DNA from: Actinomycetes bacterium | GTDB taxonomy: Bacteria > Actinomycetota > Actinomycetes > Actinomycetales > Microbacteriaceae | NCBI GenBank assembly: GCA_023421635.1 | Contig: JAEZSU010000155.1 | Span: 1 to 12,688, forward strand | Length of the DNA: 12,688 bases | Reading direction: 5' to 3' | Shown: positions 1 through 6,178 of the stretch, in pieces | How positions within the stretch are numbered: position 1 is the first letter of the stretch | Layout of the letters: every line of letters starts with the position of its first letter | Translations under genes and position numbers: made by a program | The notes under the pieces: model-generated | The model's input: the letters and a program-made list of their open reading frames with translations, nothing else | What the model was told of the DNA's origin: nothing | Databases searched by the model: none

Positions 1-1
1 C

Positions 2-1033
2 GCCGCCACGGTGGCGGCCGACGACGCCGCGGCGCGGCTGCCGATCGACCACCTGGAGGCGCTGCACGCCACCGGCCTCGACGCCGCGTTCCTCCCCCGC
101 GAGCACGGCGGCGAGGCCCTTTCCTACGCCACGCTCGGCGCGGTCGTGCGCACCCTCGCCGCGGCGCACCCGGCGGTCGCGACCGTGTGGCTCATGCACC
201 TGGGCGCCGCCCACGCGCTGGTGCCCCTCTCCTCCCCCGAGGCGGCCGCGGTCTTCGCCGCAGAGCTGCGCGCCGGACGCCGCTTCGCCAACGCGCTCTC
301 CGAGCCCGCCGGCGGCAACTTCTTCCTGGCATCGCAGCAGGACGCCACCCCAGCAGGCGAGGACTGGACCATCACCGGCCGGAAGGTGTTCGTCTCCGGC
401 TCCGAGGCCGCGGCGCACCTGTTCATGAACACCCGCATCGACGGGAACCCGGCGTTCTTCGGGGTCACCATCGACGACACGGTCTCCTTCCCGCCGATCG
501 ACGAGACGATGGGGATGCGGGCCACCCGCAGCCGCACCATCCTGTTCGACGGCACCCCGCTGCAGCGCTCGCGCATGTGCGCGCCGCCGGCACCCGACTA
601 CGCGAATCTCATCACGGTCGGGTTCGCGTTCCTCTCGATCGGCATCGCGCAGTCCGCGATCGACGCGATCGCGCAGACGGCGAACAAGGAGAAGGGCGGG
701 TCCAAGCTCGCCGACGTGCAGTGGGTCCGTCAGCAGACCGCCGCAGCGTGGGCCGAGATCGAGGCCGCGCGCCTGCTCGCCGAGCGCACCGCCTGGCTCG
801 CCGACCAGCGCTCGCCCGAGGCGATGCTCGCCGCGACCGAGGCGAAGATGCACGCGAACGAGGTCGCCAAGCGCGCCGCCGAGGTCGCGGTCCGGATCGG
901 CGGCGGCGGCGGGTACCTGCTCGCCTCGCCCATCCAGCGCATCTTCCGCGACGCGCAGGCCGGCGCCCTGATGGCGTACTCGGTGCCGTTCAGCCAGGAC
1001 GTCGTCGGCGGCTGGGTGCTGCAGGCTTCCTGA
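2..1033 (+). CDS. Acyl-CoA dehydrogenase-like flavoprotein, 5' truncated by window edge
   Basis: This is a member of the acyl-CoA dehydrogenase (ACAD) fold, which binds FAD. The reading frame is open to the left edge, so the true start lies outside; a GTG at position 11 is in frame but probably internal. About 343 residues are visible against roughly 380-400 for the family, so some 30-50 N-terminal residues are missing. Visible family features are a PREHGG segment near the start, the mid-domain WTITGRKVFVSGSEAA segment (around residues 120-135 from the edge), and a C-terminal helical domain ending in IFRDAQAGALMAYSVPFSQD. Dehydrogenases of this fold carry a catalytic Glu in the equivalent C-terminal YEG motif; here the aligned stretch reads YSV. 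This fits the oxygen-using or non-dehydrogenase branch (DszC/SfnC-like) as well as a true dehydrogenase. The substrate is unknown. A strong hairpin follows 31 bp after the stop, so it probably ends a transcription unit that began upstream. Confidence 0.8.
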   Translation, partial: AATVAADDAAARLPIDHLEALHATGLDAAFLPREHGGEALSYATLGAVVRTLAAAHPAVATVWLMHLGAAHALVPLSSPEAAAVFAAELRAGRRFANALSEPAGGNFFLASQQDATPAGEDWTITGRKVFVSGSEAAAHLFMNTRIDGNPAFFGVTIDDTVSFPPIDETMGMRATRSRTILFDGTPLQRSRMCAPPAPDYANLITVGFAFLSIGIAQSAIDAIAQTANKEKGGSKLADVQWVRQQTAAAWAEIEAARLLAERTAWLADQRSPEAMLAATEAKMHANEVAKRAAEVAVRIGGGGGYLLASPIQRIFRDAQAGALMAYSVPFSQDVVGGWVLQAS

Positions 1034-1046
1034 CCCCGTCGGCGCC

Positions 1047-1139
1047 CACGACGGCACCGACACGACGCGGCCCGCGATTCCGCTGCGGCATTGTTCATGC
1101 CCCGGAAACGCGGGCCGCGTCTGCGCGTCACGACGGCAC
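1047..1139. repeat. 11-bp direct repeat flanking a long hairpin
   Basis: CACGACGGCAC occurs at 1047-1057 and again at 1129-1139, on either side of the 1065-1120 inverted repeat. The arrangement of direct repeats around an inverted repeat resembles a small inserted element with target duplications, but it could equally be chance in GC-rich DNA. Confidence 0.4.
1065..1120 (+). terminator. Long hairpin, probable terminator of the upstream unit
   Basis: The arms 1065-1081 and 1104-1120 are complementary at 16 of 17 positions. Inside the 22-nt loop a second stem is possible (GGCAT 1087-1091 with ATGCC 1097-1101). It lies 31 bp after the stop of the flavoprotein gene. There is no T-run after it, which is common for actinobacterial terminators. 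A role in the leader of the following amidohydrolase gene is the alternative. Confidence 0.55.
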
Positions 1140-1151
1140 GGTCGAATGGGA

Positions 1152-1195
1152 ACGCGCGCCGCTCCTCGCGCGTGTCCCACCGCACCACCGGAAGG
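1152..1195 (+). promoter_or_regulatory. Leader hairpin and ribosome binding site of the amidohydrolase gene
   Basis: ACGCGCG (1152-1158) pairs with CGCGCGT (1167-1173) around an 8-nt loop, just upstream of the ribosome binding site GGAAGG (1190-1195). The latter is 5 nt from the ATG at 1201 and fixes that start. No known riboswitch consensus was recognised. Confidence 0.45.
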
Positions 1196-1200
1196 ATGCC

Positions 1201-2562
1201 ATGAGCCTCCACCTGCTCACCGCCGACATCGTCGTCACCATGAACGACACCCGAGAGGTCCGCACCGACGCCGGCGTCGCCATCGACGGCGACACGATCG
1301 TCGCGGTGGGCTCGGCCGCCGAGCTCCGCACCGCCCACCCGTCCGCACCGCACCGGCACCTGACCGACCGGGTGCTCATGCCGGGCCTGGTGAACGCGCA
1401 CCACCACTCCGGGCTCCTGCGGGGCACCGCCGAGCACCTGCCGGTGTGGGAGTGGCTGCGGTTGCACATCGATCCGATGCACCGGGTGCTCCAGCCGGAG
1501 GACGCGGAGGCCGCCGCCTGGCTCTGCTACGCGGAGGGCCTGCTGTCGGGCACCACCACGGTCGTCGACATGTGGCGGTACATGGACGGCGCCGCACGCG
1601 CCGCCGACGCGCTCGGCAACCGGGTCGTGACCGTGAACTACGTCGGCGAGCACCCCGACTACGACTACTTCGACACCCTCGACGACAACGAGCGGATGCT
1701 GCAGGACTGGGCCGGCCACGACCGCGTCATGCCCTGGGTGGGCCTCGAGCATCCGTTCTATGCGGACGACGCCGGGCAGCGCCGCGCGATCGCGCTGGCG
1801 CAACGCCACGGCACCGGGCTGTACACGCACTGCAGCGAGTCCGAACTCGACGTGCGGCTGTTCGCCGAGCGCACCGGGGCTCGGCCCATGGTCGCCCTCG
1901 ACCGCCTCGGGTTCTTCGACACCCCGCGCACGATGATCGCGCACGCCGTGTGGCTGGACGCCGACGAGATCGATCTCATGGCCGCCCGCGGCGTGAGCGT
2001 CTCGCACAACCCGGTGAGCAACATGAAGCTCGCGAGCGGCTTCGCGCCGGTCGCCGAGCTGCTCGCCGCGGGCGTCGCGGTCGGCCTCGGCACCGACGGC
2101 GAGAAGGAGAACAACAACCTCGACATGTTCGAGGAGATGAAGGTCGCGTCCCTCATGGGCAAGATCCGCAAGATGGATGCGGCGGCCATGGACTCCTGGC
2201 AGGTGCTGCAGATGGCGACCACCGGCGGCGCGCGCGCGATCGGGCAGGAGCAGCGGCTCGGCTCGATCGAGGCCGGCAAGCAGGCCGACCTCGTCGCCGT
2301 CCGCACCGACACCCCGCGGATGACCCCGCTCCTGCCGTCGGGCGGCTACGCGAACATCCACCACAACCTCGTGCACGCCGTCCGCGGCAGCGACGTCGAC
2401 CTCACGATGGTCGCGGGCCGCGTGCTCGTCGACGGCGGCGAACTCGTGAGCGCCGACCTGGGCGAGATCATCGAGCGCGCACGCCGCCGCATCCCCGACC
2501 TCTTCGCCCGCCGCAGCGCCTACCTCGACACGGTCGCCGAACCCGAGGGCCTCATGCACTGA
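1201..2562 (+). CDS. Amidohydrolase of the ATZ/TRZ / cytosine-guanine deaminase type
   Basis: A 453-residue metal-dependent hydrolase of the amidohydrolase superfamily, the size usual for guanine deaminase, S-adenosylhomocysteine deaminase and triazine hydrolase relatives. The metal site is complete by eye: HxH at His67 and His69 in the PGLVNAHHH motif, His210 in YTHCSES, His248 in AHAVWLD and Asp299 in GTDGEKENNN. The N-terminal 60 residues and the C-terminal 80 or so form the small beta domain, ending in the typical GSIEAGKQADLV and AGRVLVDGG motifs. The likely reaction is hydrolytic removal of an amino (or other leaving) group from a ring or N-heterocycle in the cytoplasm; the substrate cannot be assigned. 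The ATG at 1201 is supported by GGAAGG 5 nt upstream and by the family N-terminus. It is probably transcribed alone, because a hairpin precedes it and radA has its own promoter. Confidence 0.88.
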   Translation: MSLHLLTADIVVTMNDTREVRTDAGVAIDGDTIVAVGSAAELRTAHPSAPHRHLTDRVLMPGLVNAHHHSGLLRGTAEHLPVWEWLRLHIDPMHRVLQPEDAEAAAWLCYAEGLLSGTTTVVDMWRYMDGAARAADALGNRVVTVNYVGEHPDYDYFDTLDDNERMLQDWAGHDRVMPWVGLEHPFYADDAGQRRAIALAQRHGTGLYTHCSESELDVRLFAERTGARPMVALDRLGFFDTPRTMIAHAVWLDADEIDLMAARGVSVSHNPVSNMKLASGFAPVAELLAAGVAVGLGTDGEKENNNLDMFEEMKVASLMGKIRKMDAAAMDSWQVLQMATTGGARAIGQEQRLGSIEAGKQADLVAVRTDTPRMTPLLPSGGYANIHHNLVHAVRGSDVDLTMVAGRVLVDGGELVSADLGEIIERARRRIPDLFARRSAYLDTVAEPEGLMH

Positions 2563-2598
2563 GCCGAGGGCGAGGGACGCGTGCGCTCGCACCGCAGT

Positions 2599-2611
2599 CC
2601 GGCTTCGCCGG
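2599..2611 (+). terminator. Small GC hairpin after the amidohydrolase gene
   Basis: CCGGC-TTC-GCCGG, a 5-bp stem with a 3-nt loop, starts 37 nt after the amidohydrolase stop. It has no T-run. It is a weak candidate terminator separating the amidohydrolase gene from radA. Confidence 0.3.
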
Positions 2612-2671
2612 CAGCCGCCACGCAGCGCGACCGAACGTTCGGGCCGGGTGTCGGATGCGGCGCGCACGGCG

Positions 2672-2700
2672 ATGTCGGGGCCGCCGCCTAGCCTTGACCC
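2672..2700 (+). promoter_or_regulatory. radA promoter: RecA-NDp/PafBC-like element, leaderless start
   Basis: ATGTCGGGG (2672-2680), exactly 8 nt, then TAGCCT (2689-2694), then 6 nt to the ATG. The RecA-independent damage-inducible promoter known from mycobacteria has the consensus TTGTCRGTG-N8-TANNNT. The match here is 7 of 9 in the upstream element, with exact spacing and a perfect TANNNT. With the -10 box ending 6 nt before the ATG, transcription should begin at or beside the A of the start codon, so the mRNA would be leaderless. No Shine-Dalgarno sequence is present upstream, which agrees. Confidence 0.6.
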
Positions 2701-4074
2701 ATGGCCTCGAAGCGTTCCGCCCCCGCCCCCTACCGGTGCACCGAATGCGGCTGGACGACCGCGAAGTGGGCCGGCCGCTGCGGGGAGTGCCAGCAGTGGG
2801 GCACGGTCGTCGAGGCCGCGCAGCAGACCGGGGTGCGGCGCGGGTTCACGCGGGCGGCGCCGACCGGCGACCGCCGGGCGCGGCCCATCACCCAGCTGTC
2901 CACGATCGATTCGCCGCGCCGCCCGACCGGGGTGGACGAGTTCGACCGGGTGCTCGGCGGCGGCATCGTGCCGGGAGCGGCCGTGCTGCTCTCCGGCGAA
3001 CCGGGCGTCGGCAAGTCCACGCTGCTGCTCGAGGTCGCCGCGCGCGCCGCCCGCGACGGGCACCGCGTGCTGTACGTGAGCGCCGAGGAGTCCACCGCGC
3101 AGGTGCGGCTGCGCGCCGAGCGCACCGGCGCCCTCCACGACGAGCTCTACATCGCCAGCGAGACCGACCTGGCCTCGCTGGTCGGTCAGGTCGACGAGGT
3201 CGCGCCGGGTCTGCTCATCGTCGACTCGGTCCAGACGGTCTCCTCCGCCCTCAGCGAGGGCCTCGCCGGGCACCCCAGTCAGGTGCGCGAGGTCGCGGCG
3301 ACCCTCGTGCGGGTCGCCAAGGAGCGCGCCCTGCCCGTGCTCATGGTCGGCCACGTCACCAAGGACGGCTCGATCGCGGGCCCGCGCCTGCTCGAGCACC
3401 TCGTCGACGTCGTCTGCCACTTCGAGGGCGACCGGCAGACGTCGCTGCGGTTCGTGCGGGCGCTGAAGAACCGGTTCGGGCCCACGGACGAGGTGGGTTG
3501 CTTCGAGATGACCGGCGACGGCATCGCCGAGGTGCCCGACCCCTCGGGGCTGTTCCTCAGCACCGGGTCACCCGTGAGCGGCACCTGCGTCGCGGTGGCG
3601 CTCGAGGGCAAGCGGGCGCTGCCGGTGGAGATCCAGGCGCTGGTGGTGCCCGCATCCGGGCCCAACCCGCGGCGGGTCGTGAACGGCGTGGAGTCCTCGC
3701 GCGTCGCGATGATCCTCGCCGTCCTCGAGCGGCGGGCGCGGCTGCGGCTGAGCGAGCGCGACGTGTACGTGTCGACCGTGGGCGGGGTGAAGCTCACCGA
3801 ACCCGCGACCGACCTCGCCATCGCACTGGCCATCGCGAGCGCGGCCACCGACCAGCCGGTGCCGCACAAGGTCGCCGCGTTCGGCGAGCTGAGCCTCACC
3901 GGCGAGATCCGCGCGGTGACGCAGCTGGCCCAGCGTCGCGCCGAGGCGACCAGGCTGGGCTACGACGAGCTCGTGGACGCGTCGATCCTCGACGTGACGA
4001 ACGCGCTCATGCTGCTGCAGGTGATCGCCCGGCAGGCCGATCCCGAACCGCCCGCGGTGCAGAGTGCGTTCTAA
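2701..4074 (+). CDS. radA: DNA repair ATPase RadA (Sms)
   Basis: RadA is a RecA-related ATPase/helicase that processes recombination intermediates during DNA repair. This 457-residue protein has the full family layout. There is an N-terminal zinc finger with Cys13, Cys16, Cys27 and Cys30 (CTEC...CGEC). The RecA-like core has Walker A GEPGVGKST (Lys105) and Walker B LLIVDS. The RadA-specific KNRFG motif is at 256-260. A C-terminal Lon-protease-like domain includes GGVKLTEPATDLAIALAIAS and FGELSLTGEIR. Length is normal (E. coli RadA about 460). The start at 2701 is set by the zinc-finger N-terminus and by a -10 box placed for leaderless transcription; no ribosome binding site is seen. Its 3' end overlaps the convergent SseB-like gene by 4 nt. 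The promoter suggests induction by DNA damage. Confidence 0.97.
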   Translation: MASKRSAPAPYRCTECGWTTAKWAGRCGECQQWGTVVEAAQQTGVRRGFTRAAPTGDRRARPITQLSTIDSPRRPTGVDEFDRVLGGGIVPGAAVLLSGEPGVGKSTLLLEVAARAARDGHRVLYVSAEESTAQVRLRAERTGALHDELYIASETDLASLVGQVDEVAPGLLIVDSVQTVSSALSEGLAGHPSQVREVAATLVRVAKERALPVLMVGHVTKDGSIAGPRLLEHLVDVVCHFEGDRQTSLRFVRALKNRFGPTDEVGCFEMTGDGIAEVPDPSGLFLSTGSPVSGTCVAVALEGKRALPVEIQALVVPASGPNPRRVVNGVESSRVAMILAVLERRARLRLSERDVYVSTVGGVKLTEPATDLAIALAIASAATDQPVPHKVAAFGELSLTGEIRAVTQLAQRRAEATRLGYDELVDASILDVTNALMLLQVIARQADPEPPAVQSAF

Positions 4075-4478
4075 GCCTCGATCGAGAGCGCCTCGATGAT
4101 GTCGTCGGGCGACGCCTGCAGCGGATGCGGGCCGGCGATGTCGAAGAACACCGTGGTGATCTCCTCGCGGTGCGCGGTGAGGAACCGCAGCAGCGTGGCG
4201 GGGTCCTGCAGGGCGACGGCCGGGGGCAGGGTCGCGGGCTTGTGGAGCGCGTCGCTGAACAGCAGCAGCGCCACCTGGCCGTTCTCGGGGTCGCGGTAGG
4301 TCCACACCTCGCCCTGGTCGAGCGGGTTGTCCTTGGCGCCCGGCCGCATGAGCGGCACGACCGTCGGGCCGTGGCGCAGCGCGAACGCCACCGCCGCCAT
4401 GTCCTGCGTCTGCAGCGCATCGCTCAGCGCCGTGTTGCGGAACTCCGGTTGCGGCTTGCCGCGCTTCTTCCCCGCCAT
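4071..4478 (-). CDS. Small SseB-like protein, function unknown
   Basis: A 135-residue soluble protein with no signal peptide or membrane segment. The N-terminus is basic (MAGKKRGKPQP), followed by FRNTALSDAL, a VVPLMRP strand, VALLLFSDAL and a C-terminal FFDIAGPHP segment. The pattern resembles the SseB N-terminal domain family of actinobacterial proteins. The name comes from a type III secretion protein, but there is no secretion system here and the cellular role is unknown. The stop codon TAG (4073-4071) overlaps the radA stop TAA (4072-4074) on the other strand. The only Shine-Dalgarno-like sequence, GGAGGG, directly abuts the ATG and is too close to work normally. A -10-like TACGCT 6 nt upstream instead suggests a leaderless mRNA. 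The gene itself is a confident call; the family assignment is moderate. Confidence 0.7.
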   Translation of the reverse strand: MAGKKRGKPQPEFRNTALSDALQTQDMAAVAFALRHGPTVVPLMRPGAKDNPLDQGEVWTYRDPENGQVALLLFSDALHKPATLPPAVALQDPATLLRFLTAHREEITTVFFDIAGPHPLQASPDDIIEALSIEA

Positions 4479-4484
4479 CCCTCC

Positions 4485-4490
4485 AGCGTA
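4485..4490 (-). promoter_or_regulatory. -10 box for leaderless SseB-like mRNA
   Basis: On the minus strand TACGCT (TANNNT) is followed by 6 nt and then the ATG, the same geometry as at radA. No convincing -35 is seen. Confidence 0.5.
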
Positions 4491-4521
4491 TCCGTCCGGT
4501 CACGCCTGGCCGCGGGCCGGG

Positions 4522-5238
4522 TCAGGACAGGAAGCCGCGCATGAGCGCCTCGGACGCGGCGAGGTGGTCCAGCATCGCCGCCTCCGCCGCATCCGCCCGG
4601 CCGGCGAGGATCGCCTGCACGATCCGCTGATGCTGCGCCTCCGAGTGCTCGATCGCGCGGGGCAGCAGCGGGAAGGTGTCGAGCCACGTGTTCACCCGCG
4701 CGCGGTTCTCCGCGACCAGCGGCACGAGCGAGGGGATGCCGGCGGCCTCGGCGATGGTGAGGTGCAACAGCGAGTCGAGCCGGCGGTACTCGTCGAGCGA
4801 GGCGGCGGCCGCGGCAGTGTGCCGCTGCCACAGCGCGTCGCGCTCCTCCGCAGTCATGGTGCGCTGCGCGGCGGCACGGGCGGCGCCGCCCTCGAGCACC
4901 CGCCGCATCCCGAGCGTGTCGTCGATCTCGTCCGGCGCCACCTCGAGCGGGGTCGCCGGCCGCGGCAGCGGGTCGGCGACGAACGTGCCGCCGTAGCGTC
5001 CTCGCCGCGGGACGAGGAATCCGGCGTCGCTGAGCTCGCGGATCGCCTCGCGCACGGTGTCGCGGCTCACGCCGTACATCTCGGCGAGCGCGCGCTCCGG
5101 CGGCAGTGCCTCGCCGGGCGCGACCACCCCGATGCGGATGGTCTGCGCGATGCGGGAGACCGTGTCCTCGAGCGCGTTGGTCCGCCGCACCGGGCGGTAA
5201 ACCGCCCGCTGCACGTCGTCCCACACGGCGTCCGTCAC
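4522..5238 (-). CDS. FadR-subfamily GntR transcriptional regulator
   Basis: A 238-residue regulator with an N-terminal winged helix-turn-helix (about residues 22-88; GEALPPERALAEMYGVSRDTVREAI is the recognition region, shown here across 41-66) and a C-terminal FCD effector domain (about 108-235). The four usual FCD metal ligands appear intact: Asp155, His159, His203 and His225. Such regulators usually bind an organic acid, often a pathway intermediate, and repress neighbouring genes. The frame is open further upstream to 5340, but that extension runs through a structured intergenic region. The GTG at 5238 gives the normal family length and has GGGGGAG (5248-5254) 9 nt upstream. It is the last gene of the minus-strand amine operon, 111 nt after the short-chain dehydrogenase, so it is the likely local regulator of the ligase operon and of the divergent permease gene. 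Confidence 0.9.
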   Translation of the reverse strand: MTDAVWDDVQRAVYRPVRRTNALEDTVSRIAQTIRIGVVAPGEALPPERALAEMYGVSRDTVREAIRELSDAGFLVPRRGRYGGTFVADPLPRPATPLEVAPDEIDDTLGMRRVLEGGAARAAAQRTMTAEERDALWQRHTAAAAASLDEYRRLDSLLHLTIAEAAGIPSLVPLVAENRARVNTWLDTFPLLPRAIEHSEAQHQRIVQAILAGRADAAEAAMLDHLAASEALMRGFLS

Positions 5239-5264
5239 GGCCCTATTCTCCCCCGCGCACGCGC

Positions 5265-5338
5265 GTCGGAATCCAGGCTGCGCGCACCGATCGGGCCGAT
5301 ATCGGCCCCCCGGATGCGGTTGCTGCCTGAATTCCGAC
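5265..5338. repeat. Nested inverted repeat between dehydrogenase and regulator genes
   Basis: Outer arms 5265-5278 and 5325-5338 (GTCGGAATCCAGGC and GCCTGAATTCCGAC) are complementary at 13 of 14 positions. Between them lies a perfect 16-bp palindrome, GGGCCGATATCGGCCC (5293-5308). The element fills the gap between the dehydrogenase stop and the regulator ribosome binding site. It may be an attenuator or terminator lowering regulator expression, an RNA processing site, or an operator. Confidence 0.6.
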
Positions 5339-5349
5339 ACCGCGGCGCA

Positions 5350-6123
5350 TCAGAGCGGGGTGACGTACGCGTTCGTGATGCCGCCGTCGACGACGAACGC
5401 GGTGGCGGTGATGAACGATGCGTCGTCGGATGCGAGGAAGGCGACGGCGGCGGCCAGTTCCTCCGGCTCGGCGAACCGGCCCATCGGCACGTGCACGAGC
5501 CGCCGCTGCGCACGTTCCGGGTCCTTGGCGAACAGCTCCTGCAGCAGCGGCGTGTTCACCGGCCCCGGGCACAGCGCGTTCACCCGGATGCCCTGACGGG
5601 CGAACTGCACACCGAGCTCGCGCGTCATGGCGAGCACCCCGCCCTTGGAGGCGGTGTAGGAGATCTGCGAGGTCGCGGAGCCGAGAAGCGCAACGAAGGA
5701 TGCGGTGTTGATGATCGAGCCGCGGCCCGCCGGCACCATGTGCCGCAGCGCAGCACGCGAGCAGAGGTAGACGCTCGTGAGGTTCACCTGCTGCACCCGG
5801 TCCCAGGCCGGTAGCTCGGTCGTCTCGATCGAGTCGTCGTCGGCGGGGGAGATGCCGGCGTTGTTGAACGCGATGTCGACCCGACCGAAGTCTTCCGCCG
5901 TCCCGTCGAAGAGCGCATCCACCGACGCCTGGTCGGCCACGTCGACCGGGCGGAACACCCCGCCGACCTCCGCGGCGGCGCGCTCCCCCGCATCCGGGTC
6001 CACATCGCCGATCACGACACGGGCGCCCTCCGCCGCGAACCGGCGGGCGGTGGCCAGGCCGATGCCGGAGCCGCCGCCGGTGATGATCGCGACGCGGTCC
6101 TGCAGCCGGTGGGTGAGATCCAT
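5350..6123 (-). CDS. Short-chain dehydrogenase/reductase, probable alcohol-oxidising step
   Basis: A classical 257-residue SDR. The cofactor motif TGGGSGIG is at 15-22, NNAG at 87-90, catalytic Ser142, and Tyr156/Lys160 in YTASK. Asp40 after the second strand (IGDVD) favours NAD+ over NADP+. It ends with the usual VVDGGIT tail. General annotation would be 3-oxoacyl-ACP reductase-like, but its place directly after the aldehyde dehydrogenase of a gamma-glutamyl-amide operon makes oxidation of a gamma-glutamylated amino alcohol to its aldehyde a plausible role (inference). The ATG at 6123 is preceded by a purine-rich GGAAGAGGAA ribosome binding site. The gap from the aldehyde dehydrogenase is 55 nt and contains a 5-bp hairpin (6157-6172). 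Confidence 0.88.
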   Translation of the reverse strand: MDLTHRLQDRVAIITGGGSGIGLATARRFAAEGARVVIGDVDPDAGERAAAEVGGVFRPVDVADQASVDALFDGTAEDFGRVDIAFNNAGISPADDDSIETTELPAWDRVQQVNLTSVYLCSRAALRHMVPAGRGSIINTASFVALLGSATSQISYTASKGGVLAMTRELGVQFARQGIRVNALCPGPVNTPLLQELFAKDPERAQRRLVHVPMGRFAEPEELAAAVAFLASDDASFITATAFVVDGGITNAYVTPL

Positions 6124-6178
6124 TGCTTCCTCTTCCTGTCGGGTCGGGTCGGTGCTGCGCCGGTGCGGGCGCCGCCGG

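Noticed and set aside
1034..1200. Riboswitch in the amidohydrolase leader
   Set aside because: Two hairpins are present, but no consensus of purine, guanidine or other known riboswitches was recognised; the first hairpin fits a terminator.
2631..2642. CCGAACGTTCGG palindrome upstream of radA as a LexA (SOS) box
   Set aside because: The actinobacterial SOS box needs a 4-nt spacer between GAAC and GTTC halves; here the halves are fused. The RecA-NDp-like element explains damage control better.
730..3420. Very long open frame on the minus strand opposite the amidohydrolase and radA genes
   Set aside because: It is antisense to two clear genes, its translation is low-complexity Arg/Gly/Ala/Asp/His-rich with no motifs, and long shadow frames are normal at this GC content.
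4071..4478. Part of a type III secretion system, because of SseB similarity
   Set aside because: The SseB N-terminal domain name is widespread in actinobacterial proteins without any secretion system, and no secretion genes are nearby.
5239..5340. Longer N-terminus of the FadR-type regulator starting at 5340
   Set aside because: The extra 34 residues run through the nested inverted repeat and lack family character; the GTG at 5238 has a ribosome binding site and gives normal length.
4327..5814. Long plus-strand frame opposite the regulator and dehydrogenase genes
   Set aside because: It crosses several genes and an intergenic element, and its product is Arg/Val/Glu-rich without recognisable domains.
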